Positions 20,972-33,300 of a stretch of DNA of 64,000 nucleotides are shown piece by piece. Each line of letters starts with the position of its first letter. The first letter of the stretch is position 1. Both the position numbers and the translations under genes were made by a program. Source of the stretch: Colocasia esculenta (lineage: Eukaryota; Streptophyta; Magnoliopsida; Alismatales; Araceae); contig CM024757.1 in the NCBI GenBank assembly GCA_014218235.1, positions 147,635,371-147,699,370 on the forward strand. The letters are read 5' to 3'. The notes under the pieces are model-generated. The model made no database searches and was not told where the DNA came from. It saw only the letters and a program-made list of their open reading frames with translations.

Positions 20972-23783
20972 TATTTTAATGGCTTCTCCTTTCCAAGAGG
21001 TGTCACTTCCACTCATATTGCTCTTATTCCAAAGAAGAATCATCTGGCTTCTTTTAATGATTATAGACCTGTCAGTTTATGCAACTTCTCTTATAAAATT
21101 GTGTCCAAGATCCTTTCTGACAGAATGTCTGATATTCTCCCCACTATTATCTCTGATGAGCAAGGAGCTTTTTTGAAAAGGTAGATCTATCCTGGATAAT
21201 GTTTCTATGGCTAGACAGTTGATTAGAGATATTGGCAGGAAAGTCAGGGGAAACAATGTGGTTTTCATGTTGGACATAAAAAAAGCATATGATAGCGTGA
21301 AGTGGAACTTTCTTTTTGCGGTCCTCAAAAAGTTTGGTTTGTCCTCTAGATTCATTTCCTACATTGGTATGATGGTTTCCAACTGTTGGTTTTTTGTTCT
21401 TTTTAACGGTTTATCAGCTGGCTTTTTTAAATCTTCAAGGGGATTAAGACAAGGTGATCAAATTGCTCCGCTTCTTTTTATTATTATGGAAGAAGATCTC
21501 AGTAGGGGTCTTAAAAATATGGTTCATTCGGGGTTCTTACTCCCTTACTCTGGGCCAAGGGGCTGCCCTCCTCCTGCACACTTGCTCTATGCAGACGATA
21601 CTTGTGTTCCTTAATGGAAGTATCAGGAATGTCAGACGCCTCAACAGGTTTCTTACTAGATATGCGCCACTCATCGGGTCAGCACATAAACCCTCAAAAA
21701 AGTTGCTTCATGCTGTCTCCTAAGGCTCCTGCCTCCACCGCCACCAAGATCAGGGAGTCACTGTTTCTCCAGGCAACCTGATACGTTGATCTACCTAGGT
21801 GTTCCCCTAAAGGTGGGCAGATTATCTTCTGTGGACTATAGTTATCTTATTGATAAGGTTAATGGGAAGTTTCTTGCCTGGAAATCTAAACTTTTATCTC
21901 AGGCTGGTAGAATTACATTGATCAACTCAGTTATCTCTTCTCTTCCTATCTATATCGCCACTGCCTCCTATATTCCGAAGTCTATCATTTCTTATATTGA
22001 AAGAGCTTCTGCTGTTTTTTTTTTGGATGGAGCTAATGGGTCTCATCGCAGACACTGGGTGGCTTGGCCTCTAATCCAAAAATCGGTAACTAAAGGTGGT
22101 CTGGGTGTTCGCAGCTTATGGCATGTCCAAATTACCCTGGCAATTAAGCAGTTGTGGACCTTAACCCAAAGCTCTTCCATCTGGGCCACTTATGCTAGAA
22201 GAAGGTATTCTCTACACCACGTTAGTAGCATTCCAGGCATTCCCAAAGTGATCTACATGCAGGACATGGAAGTTCTCAAAGATAATACAAGATGGGTTCA
22301 TGGCAACGGCAGAAGCATTAGAATCCTTCATGATACATGGATTGGAGAAACTCCCCTCAGGGATTTGATCCACACGAACAACATGGAAGAAGAGACCTCC
22401 TTGAGTGACGTTGTTTCTGATATATCTCATCCACTCAGATCAAGTATTCCCCAATATCTTATGGAAGGTTTGGAGCTTTCTTCTGAAGAGGACAAATGCA
22501 TTTGGGCGGCCTCTAACAATGGTACCTTTTCTACTAAGTCTGTCTACAACTTGATCAGGCCTAAAGGTGTTCACAGACCTGCACTTTCTAATCTTTGGCA
22601 TAATTCTTTTTATAGAAGGGCCTCTTTGTTCTCTTGGAAAATTTTGCACCGGGCTGTTCCTGTTGATGCCCGTATTTCTAAAATTGGCATTCCCATGGTA
22701 TCTTGTTGTTCCTGCTGTCATCTGCATGCCAGCGAAGATTTGGACCACCTCTTCATCAATAGTGATCTTGCAATCTCCCTATGGCACTGGATTTATCCCT
22801 TGGTGTCTCCTAAGGTCACCTTGCACAGCCACATTACTGCCCGCCTTTGGAGTTTCCTGCAGGACTCTAATACCCGCTGACCTATTGGCTTTGCTTCCCT
22901 TTATTTAGTCATCCTCATGTTGTGGTCTATCTGGAAGAACAGATGCTCTAGGAGATTTGAATCTACCCACTCTTTGGCTGGAGTTATTATTAATAACATC
23001 AAGTCAATGGTTGCCCATTCCCTGTCCATGCTCCAGTTCAAAGTGGACCTGAACCCTAAGGATTTGCATTTTCTTATGTGGTTCGGTTATCTTCCAAGGT
23101 ACTCCACCAAAATGCTGAAGTTGCTTAGATGGATTCCCCCCATTTGTGATTTTAGTCTCAATGTTGATGGTTCTTGCAAAGGCAACCCTGGAGAATGTGG
23201 AGGTGGCGGATGCATTCGTGATTCACAAGGTAATGTGCATATGGCTTTTTCTCATTTTTATGGTGTGGGAACCAGCATGATAGCTGAAGTCCGAGCGCTC
23301 TGTGATGGTCTACGGCTGGCTACTTCTTCAGGCTACAAAATCTCTATTATCCACTCTGATTCTCAGGTCCTTGTCCACTCCATCTGCGAAAAGAAGATGT
23401 TATCTTGGCAGTCTTATAGGTGGTGGAGAGAGGCTGTACTTCTCTCATCAGGGAGCCTGCCCTTATGTCCCATGTTTACAGGGAGACTAATCAACTGGCT
23501 GATGCTCTTGCAAACTTTGCTGTCAAGGACAAATGTAATACGGTTTTTAGGGGAGCGCATAATTTACCTTACTCTTGTAAAGGCCCGATGACCATTGATA
23601 AATCTGGCCTCCTCAATCTTAGACTGCTGTAGGGGGCTCGCCCCTCGGATGTGCTGTACTTTTTTCCTCTATTTATAATATCTCTGGCCCAGGTCGTCCT
23701 CACTGGGGAGTGAGTACATTCTCTCCCTCTGGGGGAGGGTGCACTCTCCCAGTTTGAGGCCCTGGGACCGTTTTATTAAAAAA
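20972..23783 (+). mobile_element. LINE-2, 5'-truncated L1-type LINE
   Basis: It is flanked by a perfect 15-bp target duplication (AATCTTGCCCAGTAG at 20957-20971 and 23784-23798) and ends in a short A tract. It is 5'-truncated and begins inside the reverse transcriptase. The 3' UTR (about 23690-23770, 'ttctctccctctgggggagggtgcactctccc') is shared with LINE-1 at 56985-57013, so both belong to one family. It inserted 293 bp into the LTR of array unit 2. Confidence 0.9.
20975..23632 (+). pseudogene. LINE-2 ORF2: RT, zf-RVT and RNase H
   Basis: This is the remnant of the LINE polyprotein that copies its RNA at the target site. Reverse transcriptase spans 20975-21610 in two frames, with DYRPVSLCNFSYKIVSKIL, the LDIKKAYDSVKW block, GLRQGDQIAPLLFIIMEE and the catalytic YADDT near 21590. 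A long open frame at 21786-22880 covers the post-RT region and a zinc-binding reverse-transcriptase domain (CCSCC). RNase H follows at 22917-23540, with NVDGSCKGNPG, AEVRALCDGLRLA, SDSQ and a later 'TNQLADALANF' in another frame. A one-base gain near 21180 (aaaagg for aaagg of LINE-1) breaks RT early. The endonuclease is missing. Confidence 0.85.
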
Positions 23784-24398
23784 AATCTTGCCCAGTAGGT
23801 TTCACCATTCTCTTATTAGAAAATAAGGAATTTATAACGGTAGAAACAAGGATTTAAACAAATATAGCATATGTACATCCATTGCAATCAATAGATCATA
23901 AGTGTACGAACAACAGTTCAGAAGAAAGTGGAATAATAATACATTAATCGATATGAAGGACACTTTTCCTTAAAATCTGGAAGCTTGACAGTCTGAAGGA
24001 TGCTTACAGATGTCTTTGTGAGACATGTAGTTGCCTTGAAAAAATAATATGAAACTGAACTCCAGATATGTTTATAACTAGTAATCGATAAAGGAGAATA
24101 GAGAAGTGCAATATTCATTTAATAGATTGTCGTTCAGATAACAAAGAAAATATCAAAGTGTAAAACTTGTACGCAACTATAAAACATATATTGATTTTGT
24201 TCATTAAATGATTCCATAAAGGAATAAAAAGTTAATCAGAATAATAATGCATTAATCGTTATGCAAAGAGAGCATCAATCATTACAGAAATCAAGTATCA
24301 ATTGATAACAGAAGTCAATTCCTCACTTTGACTTTCCAGGAGTCAGAGTAGGATCAATTCAACAATTGATATAATCAGCAATGGATATATATATATAT

Positions 24399-24892
24399 AA
24401 ACAATCGATATGAGACTTCGAATGTAGAGCAGTCACAGTGAGACTTCGACTGATGATCTTAATTACTCAATCGAAATTTAACCTTGACTTCACTGGAGTC
24501 GCATTGAGACTTCAATTGATGATCTTCATTCATCAATCAATATCTAACTTCGACTTCACTGGAGTCGCAATGAGACTTTGACCGATGATTTTTACTCATC
24601 AATCGATACCTAACTTTGACTTCATGGGAGTCGTAGTGAGACTTCAACTGATGATTTTTACTCTTCAATCCATATGTAACTACGACTTCACAGGAGTCGT
24701 AGTAAGACTTTGACTGATGATCTTTACTTATCAATCGGTATCACACTTTGACTTCACGGAAGTCACACCGAGACTTCGACTGATGATCTTTACTCATCAA
24801 TCGGTATCACACTTCGGCTTTCTAGGAGTCAGACTTGGTTGTTCATCAATCGATATTACACTTCGACTTCACTGGAGTCGGAGTCAGTGTGA
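24399..24892. repeat. 63-bp subrepeats, array unit 2
   Basis: It is the same 63-bp theme as 19501-20072, with about seven to eight copies; several CG positions read TG or CA. Confidence 0.8.
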
Positions 24893-26406
24893 TATATGTA
24901 TAAGTTGTGTACTTAGAAAATTTGCTCAAACGAGTGTCGATACATTATTTACTGGAAGTTGTATATTATAATATACACGAGCCTTTATATGCATTCTCAT
25001 GAGTTCGAGAAGATAATGATTTTGTCATAAGCAAAAAAAATAAGCAAGCATTTGTAAAAATAATTGCACAACAGATCCAACTGATGGCTCAACAGCCCCA
25101 TCCTGGTTATAATATTACTCCCTTGCTGCTTCAGCTATCACGTCCCAATATTCAACGAACTGGTGTAGAAGTAGCTCTTGCTCCGCCTTTAGATTAACCA
25201 AATTATCCATGATTGTAGTCATCGATTCTAATGAAGCATAAGGATTTCCTACCTCAAATGCCTTGTTGGTCAATAGCATCTGCTTGTGCGTATATGGCTA
25301 TGTCCTGACAAAGTAATTCCATGGCTAAAAGCAACTATTCCCACGCATTCATGACCATTTTGTCATGGTTCGCAAGTTAAATGCATAAAATAAAGAATTT
25401 CTACTACTTCCATACTAATTCCCAAGTTTATGCCCCATCTCACTGGTCATGTTTTCAGGGTTTATGGAACCATACTCTGATACCAACTAAACTTGTCACA
25501 TCCCAATAATTCATAAATAATCGAGAAATGACAGAAATGCCATGCAAAAGTAATCCCTATTTATATACATCAACTTTAGGTTGTCTGCAGTGGAAAATTA
25601 TACAAAATACCATACTTATACTTTAGAAGGAGTTGGGGTAGGTATCGATTTATATTACAAGTTTACATCTCTAAGAACAAGCTAAAGGACTTGTGGAATA
25701 GCACTATGTCATATGCCCTCTTCGAAAATCATCTCCTCATGGTCACCTAAAAGGGAGTAGGAAAGAATGAGCAATCATGCCCAGTAGATTTCACTATTCT
25801 CTTATAAGAAAAGAAGGAATGTACAACAGTAAAGACAAGGATTTAAACAAATATAGCATCTATGCATCCATTGCAATCAGTAGATCGTGAGTGTATGAAC
25901 AACAATTCAGAAGAAAGTTGAATAATAATATATTAATCAATATGAAGGATGCTTTTCCTTAAAATCTGGAAGCTTGACAGTCTAGAGGACGCTTACAGAT
26001 GTCCTTGTGAGACACACAACTGCCTTGAAAAAATACTATGAAACTGAACTGCATATATGTTTATAATAAGAAGTATTAGATATAGGAGAATAGAGAAGTG
26101 TGATCTTCTTTTAATAGATTGTCGTTCAGATAACAGAGAGAAAATCAAAGTGTAAAACTTGTACACAACTATAAAAACATATATCGATTTTGTTCATTAA
26201 ATGATTCCATAAAGGATTAAAAAGTCAACCAGAATAATAATACATTAATTGTCATGCCAAGAGAGCATCAATCATTGCAGAAATCAAGTATCAATTGATA
26301 ACAGAAGTTGATTCCTCACTTCAACTTCCCAGGTGTTGGAGTAGGATCAATTCAACAATAGATATAATCAGCAATCTATATTATATATATATAATATTAT
26401 ATATAG

Positions 26407-26865
26407 ACAATCGATATAAATCAATCGATATGAGACTTCGAATGTAGAGCAGCCGCAGTGAGACTTCGACTGATAATCTTAATTTGTCAATCGATATTTA
26501 ACTTTGACTTCACTAGAGTTGCAGTGAGACTTTCACTGATGATCTTCATTCATGAATTGATATTTAACTTCGGCTTCATTAGAGTTGCAATGAGACTTGG
26601 ACTGATGATTTTTACTAATCAATCGATATCTAACTTTGACTTCATGAGAGTTGCAGTGAGACTTCGACTGATGATCTTTACTCATCAATTCATATCTAAC
26701 TTCAACTTCATAGGAGTCACAGTGAGACTGTGACTGATGATCTTTACTCGTCAATCGGTATCACACTTTAACTTTCTAGGAGTCGGAGTTGGAGTCGGAT
26801 TTGGTTGTTCATCGATCGATATTACACTTCGACTTCACTGCAGTCAGAGTTAGCGTGATATATGT
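26407..26865. repeat. 63-bp subrepeats, array unit 3
   Basis: About seven copies of the 63-bp theme follow a TATATA-rich stretch (26375-26405). Confidence 0.8.
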
Positions 26866-27111
26866 ATAAGTTTGTGTACTTAGAAAATTTGCTCAGATGA
26901 GTGTCGACACATTGTTTATTGGAAGTTGTATATTATAATATACACGAGCCTTTATATGCATTCTCATGAGTTTGATAAGATAATGATTTTATCATAAGCA
27001 AAAATAATAAGCAAGCATTTGTAAAAATAAATGCACAACAGACCCAACTGATGGCTCAGCAGCCCCAACCTGGTTATAATATAACTCCCTTGCTACTTCA
27101 GCCATCACGTC

Positions 27112-27357
27112 CTAATATTCACCGAACTGGTGTAGAAGTAGCTCTTGCCCGGCATTTAGATAATCCAAATTATCCATGATTGTTGTCATCGATTCCAATG
27201 AAGCATAAGGATTTCTAGCAAATGCCTTGCTGGTCAATATCAACACTTCCTCCTTAACACGTAGGTGTGTTTCCCTTTCTGCTTGTGCGTATATGGCTAT
27301 ATCCTGGCAAAGTAATTCCATGGCTAAAAGCAACTGTTCCCACGCATTCATGTCCAT
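27112..27357 (-). CDS. Small conserved array ORF, unit 3 copy
   Basis: The minus-strand frame of 81 codons starts MDMNAWEQLLLAMELL. It is nearly identical to the 92-codon frame of unit 4 (58227-58505) but ends earlier, at GEY, through a stop. It is rich in Leu, Glu, Ala and Met and probably helical; no cysteines are spaced as a zinc knuckle and I see no signal peptide. It is the first frame downstream of the PBS, the position of gag in LTR elements, so a reduced gag-like protein is possible. I do not recognise the family. Confidence 0.4.
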   Translation of the reverse strand: MDMNAWEQLLLAMELLCQDIAIYAQAERETHLRVKEEVLILTSKAFARNPYASLESMTTIMDNLDYLNAGQELLLHQFGEY

Positions 27358-27472
27358 TCTGTCATGGTCAGCAAGTTAAATACATAAAATAAAGAATTTC
27401 TACTATTTCCATACTAATTCCAAAGTTTATACCCCATCTCACTGGTATGTTTTCAGGGTTTATGGAACCATA

Positions 27473-27483
27473 CTCTGATACCA
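27473..27483 (-). promoter_or_regulatory. PBS of array unit 3
   Basis: The complement is TGGTATCAGAG; the LTR edge TGTCACATCCC starts at 27492. Confidence 0.75.
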
Positions 27484-28139
27484 ACCAAACTTGTCACATC
27501 CCAATAATTCACAAATAATCGAGAAATGACAGAAATGTCATGCAAAAGTAAACCCTATTTATATACATCAACTTTACTTTGTTTGCAGTGGAAAATTATA
27601 CAAAATACCATACTTATACTTTACAAGGACTTGGGGTAGGTATTCAAGTTTACATCTCTAACAACAAGCTAAAGGACTTGTGGAATAGCACTCTATCATA
27701 TGCCCCCTTCGGAAATTGTCTCCTCATTGTCACCTGAAAGGGAGTGGGAAAGAATGAGCAATCTTACTCATTAGGTTTCACTATTCTCTTATAAGAAAAG
27801 AAGGAATGTACAATAGTAAAACAAGGATTTAAACAAATATAGCATCTGTCCATCCATTGCAATCAATAGATCTTCGGTGTATGAACAACAGTTTAGAAGA
27901 AAGTGGAATAATAATACATTAATCAATATGAAAGACTGATAATGGTGGATGGGTTCTCTCTCTAGCTTTCTAGAGAGAGAGGCTCTGGGGTTTTCGGGCT
28001 CCTTGTGCCTGCTTGGGGTTGGCCGCTGGTCTGGGGCCGGCGGTGATCGTCTACAGGGGTCTGTTGGTTGTGAAGGTTATTGCATCTCCTATTGTGGGCT
28101 CATGCCTTGGCAGAGGGAGCATCTCCTTCGGGGCGGCGA

Positions 28140-28224
28140 TCCAATGCCCAGATCATAGCAGATACTAAGCTGCCTCCTTCTATGAATATTGGTATCAAAC
28201 CCCCAGGTTTTACAGATTTTGGGG
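28140..28224 (+). pseudogene. LINE-1 ORF1 N-terminal piece before SIRE-1
   Basis: In the frame ...IIADTKLPPSMNIGIKPPGFTDFG this piece runs straight into the part beyond SIRE-1 (51574 on: EQAVFFSREEVGK...) once SIRE-1 and one TGGGG copy are set aside. The true ORF1 start is unclear: upstream, 27949-28158 is open in another frame and ends in TAG. Confidence 0.6.
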
Positions 28225-28439
28225 TGTTGCCTAGCTAGCAAGCTTAGAGGGGGGTGAATGGATTGCTAAAAATATTTTTGGAATAAAATCTGTCAATAAA
28301 AACACTTAATAGAAAACACTCGAAATATTAGTTAGTGTTAGTACGAGTGAAGACAAACAAGCAAACAAACAATCACACAACAACGGGAGATTTTTATCCT
28401 GGTTCGGCCCTCCTATCCCAAGGAGTCCTACGTCCAGTC

Positions 28440-28457
28440 CCCAAGCAACAACTTGGG
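28440..28457 (-). other. Conserved U5 hairpin, SIRE-1 copy
   Basis: CCCAAG-caacaa-CTTGGG. In the 5' LTR the equivalent at about 49945-49962 has decayed in both arms (CCATG / CTTGAG). Confidence 0.6.
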
Positions 28458-29429
28458 ATTTCACTAACCAAGGGTATTGTCCCCCTCAAAGACCCTTACA
28501 CATCCAGCCGCAGCTGGCCTTCTCTTCAAAACCCGAAGAGGTACAAACTACCATCTGATACACAGGTCTTCCTTCCTCAATGAAGGGAATAACAACCACC
28601 TGTTTCCAACAGGTCTTCTCTTCACCCACGAAGAGGAATACACACAAGGAATGTGAGTAAAGGCGAAACACCCCTAGACCAAGCTTACAACAGATTGCTT
28701 GATCTGAGGCAATGTCTGAGACACAAAGATTTTCAACAAGAAAATCTCTCAGAACTACAAAAGCTCTCCAAAGGCTAAGCAGGAAAGACTGAGAGCTAAG
28801 AGCTTGAGAATCATGGATTGAAGCGAATCAGCTCTTCTTTCTGAAGCTTGCAAGATCTTTTTTCAGTTGAATGTAAAGCTCTATCTCTTTTGAAAACTGC
28901 ATTGTCTTCATGGAGTAGTCAGTCTTCTATATATTTTCTGCAACAAATTTTAACCGTTGAAGTAGCCGTTCAGATGCCTGTTATCTCACAGCTTAATGTC
29001 CGTTAGAGAGATTGGTCGTAGGCATGCAGAGGTGAGCTTGCAGCTACAAATGCTTGGATTGGTCTTTGCATCCTCAGGAAAGATCTTTTGAATCTTTTAT
29101 CCTTTTCGACAGGTTGACGGATCCATACATTACATGCTTTACTACAAAAGGCCTGCATGCATTAAACACAGATACCTGGACAAACTTTTTATCTATGTTG
29201 TTAGTCAACCCTGGTAGTCGTGTAGTAATGATATGCTTAAACTGGAAAGGATATCCTATCATCACGCAAATCAAGATTTTATGTGATATATCAAATTAGC
29301 AAGAAGATTTCGTGTGAAATAATCAAAATCTTAGTATGTGCGGGAAGACTTGAACTCCACAGAATTTTGAATATATTTGAATAGTATGGACATTATCAGA
29401 AATATCTGAGAAGATAATAATAATGAAAT

Positions 29430-29975
29430 CGTTGTCCAAGCAAATCGTTGTTTAACTAAGGCAAATCGTTGTTCAAGTAAGAGCAAATCGTTGTTTGAGC
29501 AAATCGTTGTTCAAGTGAGTACAAATCGTTGTTTGAGCAAATCGTTGTTCAAGTGAGAACAAATCATTGTTTGAGAAAATCATTGTTCAAGTGAAAGCAA
29601 ATCGTTGTACAAGCAAATCGTTATACAAGCAAATCATTGTATAAGTGAAAGCAAATTATTGTACAAGCAAATCGTTGTATAAGTGAAAGCAAATCATTGT
29701 ACAAGCAAATCGTTACAGTGACCAAATCGTTGTTTCACTTATCGAATCGTTATAGCAACCAAATTGTTGTTTCACTTATCGAATCGTTACAACGACCAAA
29801 TCGTTGTTTTACTTATGAAATCGATGTGAGACCGAAATCGTTATTTCTCTTATGAGTTCGATGTGAGACCGAAATCGTTGTTTCACTTATGAAATCGATG
29901 TGAGACCAAAATCGTTGTTTCACTTATGAAATCGATGTGAGACCGAAATCGTTGCTTCTCTTATGAAACCGATGT
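29430..29975. repeat. AAATCGTTGT short-motif array in SIRE-1 3' LTR
   Basis: About 30 copies of AAATCGTTGT or close variants have spacers such as 'tcaagtgaga(a/g)c', 'tgagc' and, to the right, 'tcacttatgaaatcgatgtgagaccg'. The last part mixes in ATCGATGTG, the SIRE-A motif. The partner array is at 50874-51375. Confidence 0.85.
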
Positions 29976-30163
29976 GTACTTAGAAGAAATATATGCTCTG
30001 AACCTTAAATAACTGTGTGTGAGAATAACTTTCTGATTTTGCTTGGATTATTTCCTGTGACTGAACTTCACAAAGGATTGTTAGAAAATATTTGTTAAGG
30101 TTTTGTTAATCACCAAAATTGTATATAATTAAATAAAATTATATGGGGATAGACTGATCATCA

Positions 30164-30178
30164 ATCTCCCCCTTTTTG
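30164..30178 (-). promoter_or_regulatory. Polypurine tract of SIRE-1
   Basis: The minus strand reads CAAAAAGGGGGAGAT directly before the LTR end TGATGATCAG. It lies just inside 'gttttgtcatcac', a context also found at 1576-1590 and 7050-7058. Confidence 0.85.
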
Positions 30179-30370
30179 GTGATGACAAAACATAACATAA
30201 AAACTATAAAGTACTGAAATAAACTTAAATAAATTTGTTGTCTAAATTTAAGGAATGTATTTCAGACTAGTCTATCTTCTCCCCCTTTTTGTCATTAAGT
30301 AAAAAGAAAAGTAAGAACTCAAGAAAAGAAGACAAGAAAGATAAATGGAGCCAATCAATTACTATATTGA

Positions 30371-33300
30371 TCACTGAGGGGGTACAAAAATGTAGAAGGC
30401 AGGTGACAAGAGAGAGGCATGGCGAGTAATGATGGGCCAAGCCTTGAGTTCCTGCTCTTCAAAATGAATTTGAAAAACACCCCAGGCAATAGTGTAGGAA
30501 GGCCCCATAACAGGAACCATTCACTAGATATGAAGTTGCCTTTGAGCTTCTAAGAAATTGGCATATTCATCCTTGCCAAGCGACATCTTGTAAGAACTGG
30601 AAGTCCCAAAGCTGGCATGCTGTAAAAACTGGTCAATAGAAATTGGATAGAAGATCTGATGCTCCTTCAGTTCCTTTTTCAGACCAACAAACACTTTATA
30701 CCTTTACCTAAATGGCAAAAGGATCCTGAACAAGGTGGATGAAGTTGAGGTCTAAGAATTCTTCAGCTAAAAAGAGTTGCCTTCCCAGAGTTAAATAATG
30801 AAGTATTCAGATGTGCTAGCTGCTGAGCAGATTGGTTGTAGTGCTTTCCATTCAGATGGAGAGAGCCTCTCACACTCAGACAAGAGGGGAGCAAGCACAT
30901 CAGATTTGATATTACCCCTATGGTATTCTCTGAACAGGAATCTGTGGAAAGCAAGAGAATGGCCCTTCTGAACTGAGATTTTGCCCATCACTCTAGAAAA
31001 TCTCTCAAAAATGATGAGACCTACTTCAGAATCCATGATCAAAGAATGAAGCTTAGGTAGGAACACAATCTCTGGTAGCTACAGAGTAGCAAAATCAACT
31101 TGGATGGAGGTGTTGACTGGATTTTCCGATCTGAATAGAGCTATGGTGCCTTTGAATTGCCCAAGTTGAATCTCTGGTAGATTGTTGAGATATCGATAAT
31201 CATTGAACATTTGAAAGTATCTGACCAGCTTGATCTCTTTCTGGATGAAAGGACCCCAGGAATTCAATGACAAACCACTCACTCAATGTGAGAGGGTGGT
31301 CTCTGGGAGGCAATCTGTCAGATCTAGCAAGTATGAATTTCTTGTATAAGGACTGATGGCCCCGAGCCCACTGATCTTCAGTCTTAGATTCAGCCATGGA
31401 AAAAATTTTGGACTGATCAGGTTTAGATAGAGGAGAAAGAGGGAGAACAATGTTGAGGTGATCGGTGAGGTTGAGATGAGGGAGGCCACAAACTGTGGCA
31501 AAAATGCATTTCTGTAGGAATTCAGAATAAATGAATCTCCTTCTATTTCAACAGAAAGAGAGAACCCAAGGGGTCGAAAATGAGGTTCAGAAGAGAGGGC
31601 AAGGTCCTTTAAGACTTTCCTCTTTTTAGGAGCAGGACTGGAAGGGCCTGTCCTGTGAACATGAGAGGAAAGGGAGAGGATTGAGCGAAGAATGGCTTCT
31701 TCAAACTCATCTTTGATGTCCTCAATGATCACACTTGGAATTTGAGCACCTTCCAGAATGAGAGTTATGAATGAGGGTGGAGTGGGTGGATGAAGAGTAG
31801 AATAAGAAGTAGAAGGAGGTGGGATAGATGGTCCAGCTGAGGATGGACCGGCAGATGAGGATCTAGCTGAAGAGGAGGCTGGAGGATTCTCAAAAATAGG
31901 AGGAGGAGGAATAAGAGTAGAGGAGTAGGAGAGAGGAGGAGGTAGTAGGAAATGGTGTAGGTGAGGAAATATGTTTTGGAAGGGGTTGTTTGAAGGTGGC
32001 AGGGGCTGGAGGTGCAGTGGATGAAGAAGGTGGAGAAGGAGGAGCTGGAGTCTGAAGAGGTGAAGGAACAGGAGGCTCTGGGGGCACAACAGTAGCTTCT
32101 AATGGATCTTCAACTCTTACTTGCTCTACTTTAAGTTCCACTGGCCCTGACTCCTCAACTAATGGCCCTTGTGGCCCTGATTCTTTCACAACTAGCCCTG
32201 ATAGCCCTGACTCCTCAACAACAGATGGCCCTGATGACCTGGCAACTTCTTCAGAAGGCCCTGGTGGCCGAACCTCTTCTTCATTCCTTGGCCTTGATGG
32301 CCCTGAACTGCCTTCTGGCACAATTGGAGTGGGAGCAGGAGGGGCAGGAGAAGACAATTGCGCCCTCACCAAATCTGAAAGATTTGACACTAATTCCTTT
32401 ATGCTTCCCAGCTCATTTTTCATTCCCCGCAACACTGCTTTGACCATTGCCAGCTCCTTGGCTCTAGTGCTCTGGCTAATAAAAATAGAAGAAATGTCAG
32501 ACTGTACAGAGCATAAGATTTCCCCTTGAGCATTTAATCTTTCAATGATAGGCTTCATGTTCACTTTGAGCTTCTTCTTCTTCTTATGGGATCTCCGATG
32601 TGCCTTTCTGGTTAGTAATAAAACTTTGGTGTCCACACCCTTGCCTTTACTTCTTGAGCTGATGGCTGGCTCCTTATCAACATCTTCCGCACCATCAGAG
32701 GTGCTCTCCACAAGACCTTCTAGGAACTGATCAGCAGGGACATTAACAGTGGGCTCCCCCTAAATTTCTGCCTCCTTTTCAACTGCATGCTCCCCCTGAG
32801 CTGGAGCATCCTCCATCTGAACATCGACATTGTGGCCTTGTGCCACATCTTCTGAAACAAGTGCTCCCTGGCCAACTTCCATACTAGCAAATTCAGCAGG
32901 AAAATTTTGAGGGATTTCTTCATGAATTTCTTCCTGCTCCCCCTGAATATTAGCGATAGTATCAAATACTTCTTCAATTACAGATGCAATAACTATCGAG
33001 GGAGTCTCAACCTCAGATTGCTACCCAATGGGCTCAATGTGCTCAGGAGTAATATCTTCAATTCTACTTCCACTGGCCACTAGCTCTTCTACTCTTACTG
33101 CTGCTTCTTCCTCTTCTTAGACTATTGGGATTTTTGCTCTGACTGCTTCTTCCTGGACTGCTGGAACTTCAGAAGCTTCTGTAATAATGGCTTCTCCTTC
33201 TGCCATGGAGGTCTTGGTCCACACACTCCCTACTAAAGAAAATCCACTCTTTTTTAAATTTCTGGACCGAATAGGCTGGCCCATCTTCTCCGTCACTTCT

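Larger units (their letters stand above)
20679..25493 (-). repeat. Array unit 2 (LTR + internal), split by LINE-2
   Basis: It starts TGTCGCATCCCAATAATTTG and runs to the next PBS-LTR junction. Without LINE-2 and its duplication the period is about 1,988 bp. It contains a minus-strand TATA box (20741-20753), the Ty3-like 'gaatgagcaatcttgcccagtag' block where LINE-2 inserted, 63-bp subrepeats, and a minus-strand ORF near 25130-25355. That ORF is broken by a stop and by the 35-bp deletion shared with unit 1. Confidence 0.75.
25494..27491 (-). repeat. Array unit 3, uninterrupted
   Basis: It starts TGTCACATCCCAATAATTC; the next junction is at 27492, a period of 1,998 bp. This is the only unit without a later insertion and so the best reference for the family. 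Order on the plus strand: LTR edge, TATA (25556-25568), 'gagcaatcatgcccagtag' (about 25769-25787), 'gaagcttgacagtct' (about 25970), 63-bp subrepeats (26407-26865), a SIRE-like 'gcattctcatgag...gattttatcataagcaaaa' stretch (26958-27005), a likely LTR end near 27040, the short ORF (27112-27357), and the PBS (27473-27483). Confidence 0.8.
28225..30163 (-). mobile_element. SIRE-1 3' LTR
   Basis: 1,939 bp. It carries the 'agaggggggtgaatgg' block, the hairpin block (28421-28470), a TATATA stretch at 28926-28938 (minus strand) and the AAATCGTTGT array (29430-29975). Against the partner LTR it has extra sequence around 28975-29030 that is absent near 50475, accounting for most of the 100-bp length difference. 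Confidence 0.95.

Noticed and set aside
29430..29975. Regular motif array that could suggest a CRISPR
   Set aside because: Motifs are about 10 bp, spacers vary in length and are themselves repeated, and the array lies inside a plant LTR.
31283..32089. 268-codon Leu/Pro-rich minus-strand frame as a separate gene
   Set aside because: It straddles a frame change of the SIRE-1 envelope-like region; its N-terminal Leu/His/Pro part is the shifted reading of the Pro-rich stretch.
32162..32730. Plus-strand frames opposite the envelope-like region
   Set aside because: Antisense readings of low-complexity Pro/Gly/Ser repeats.
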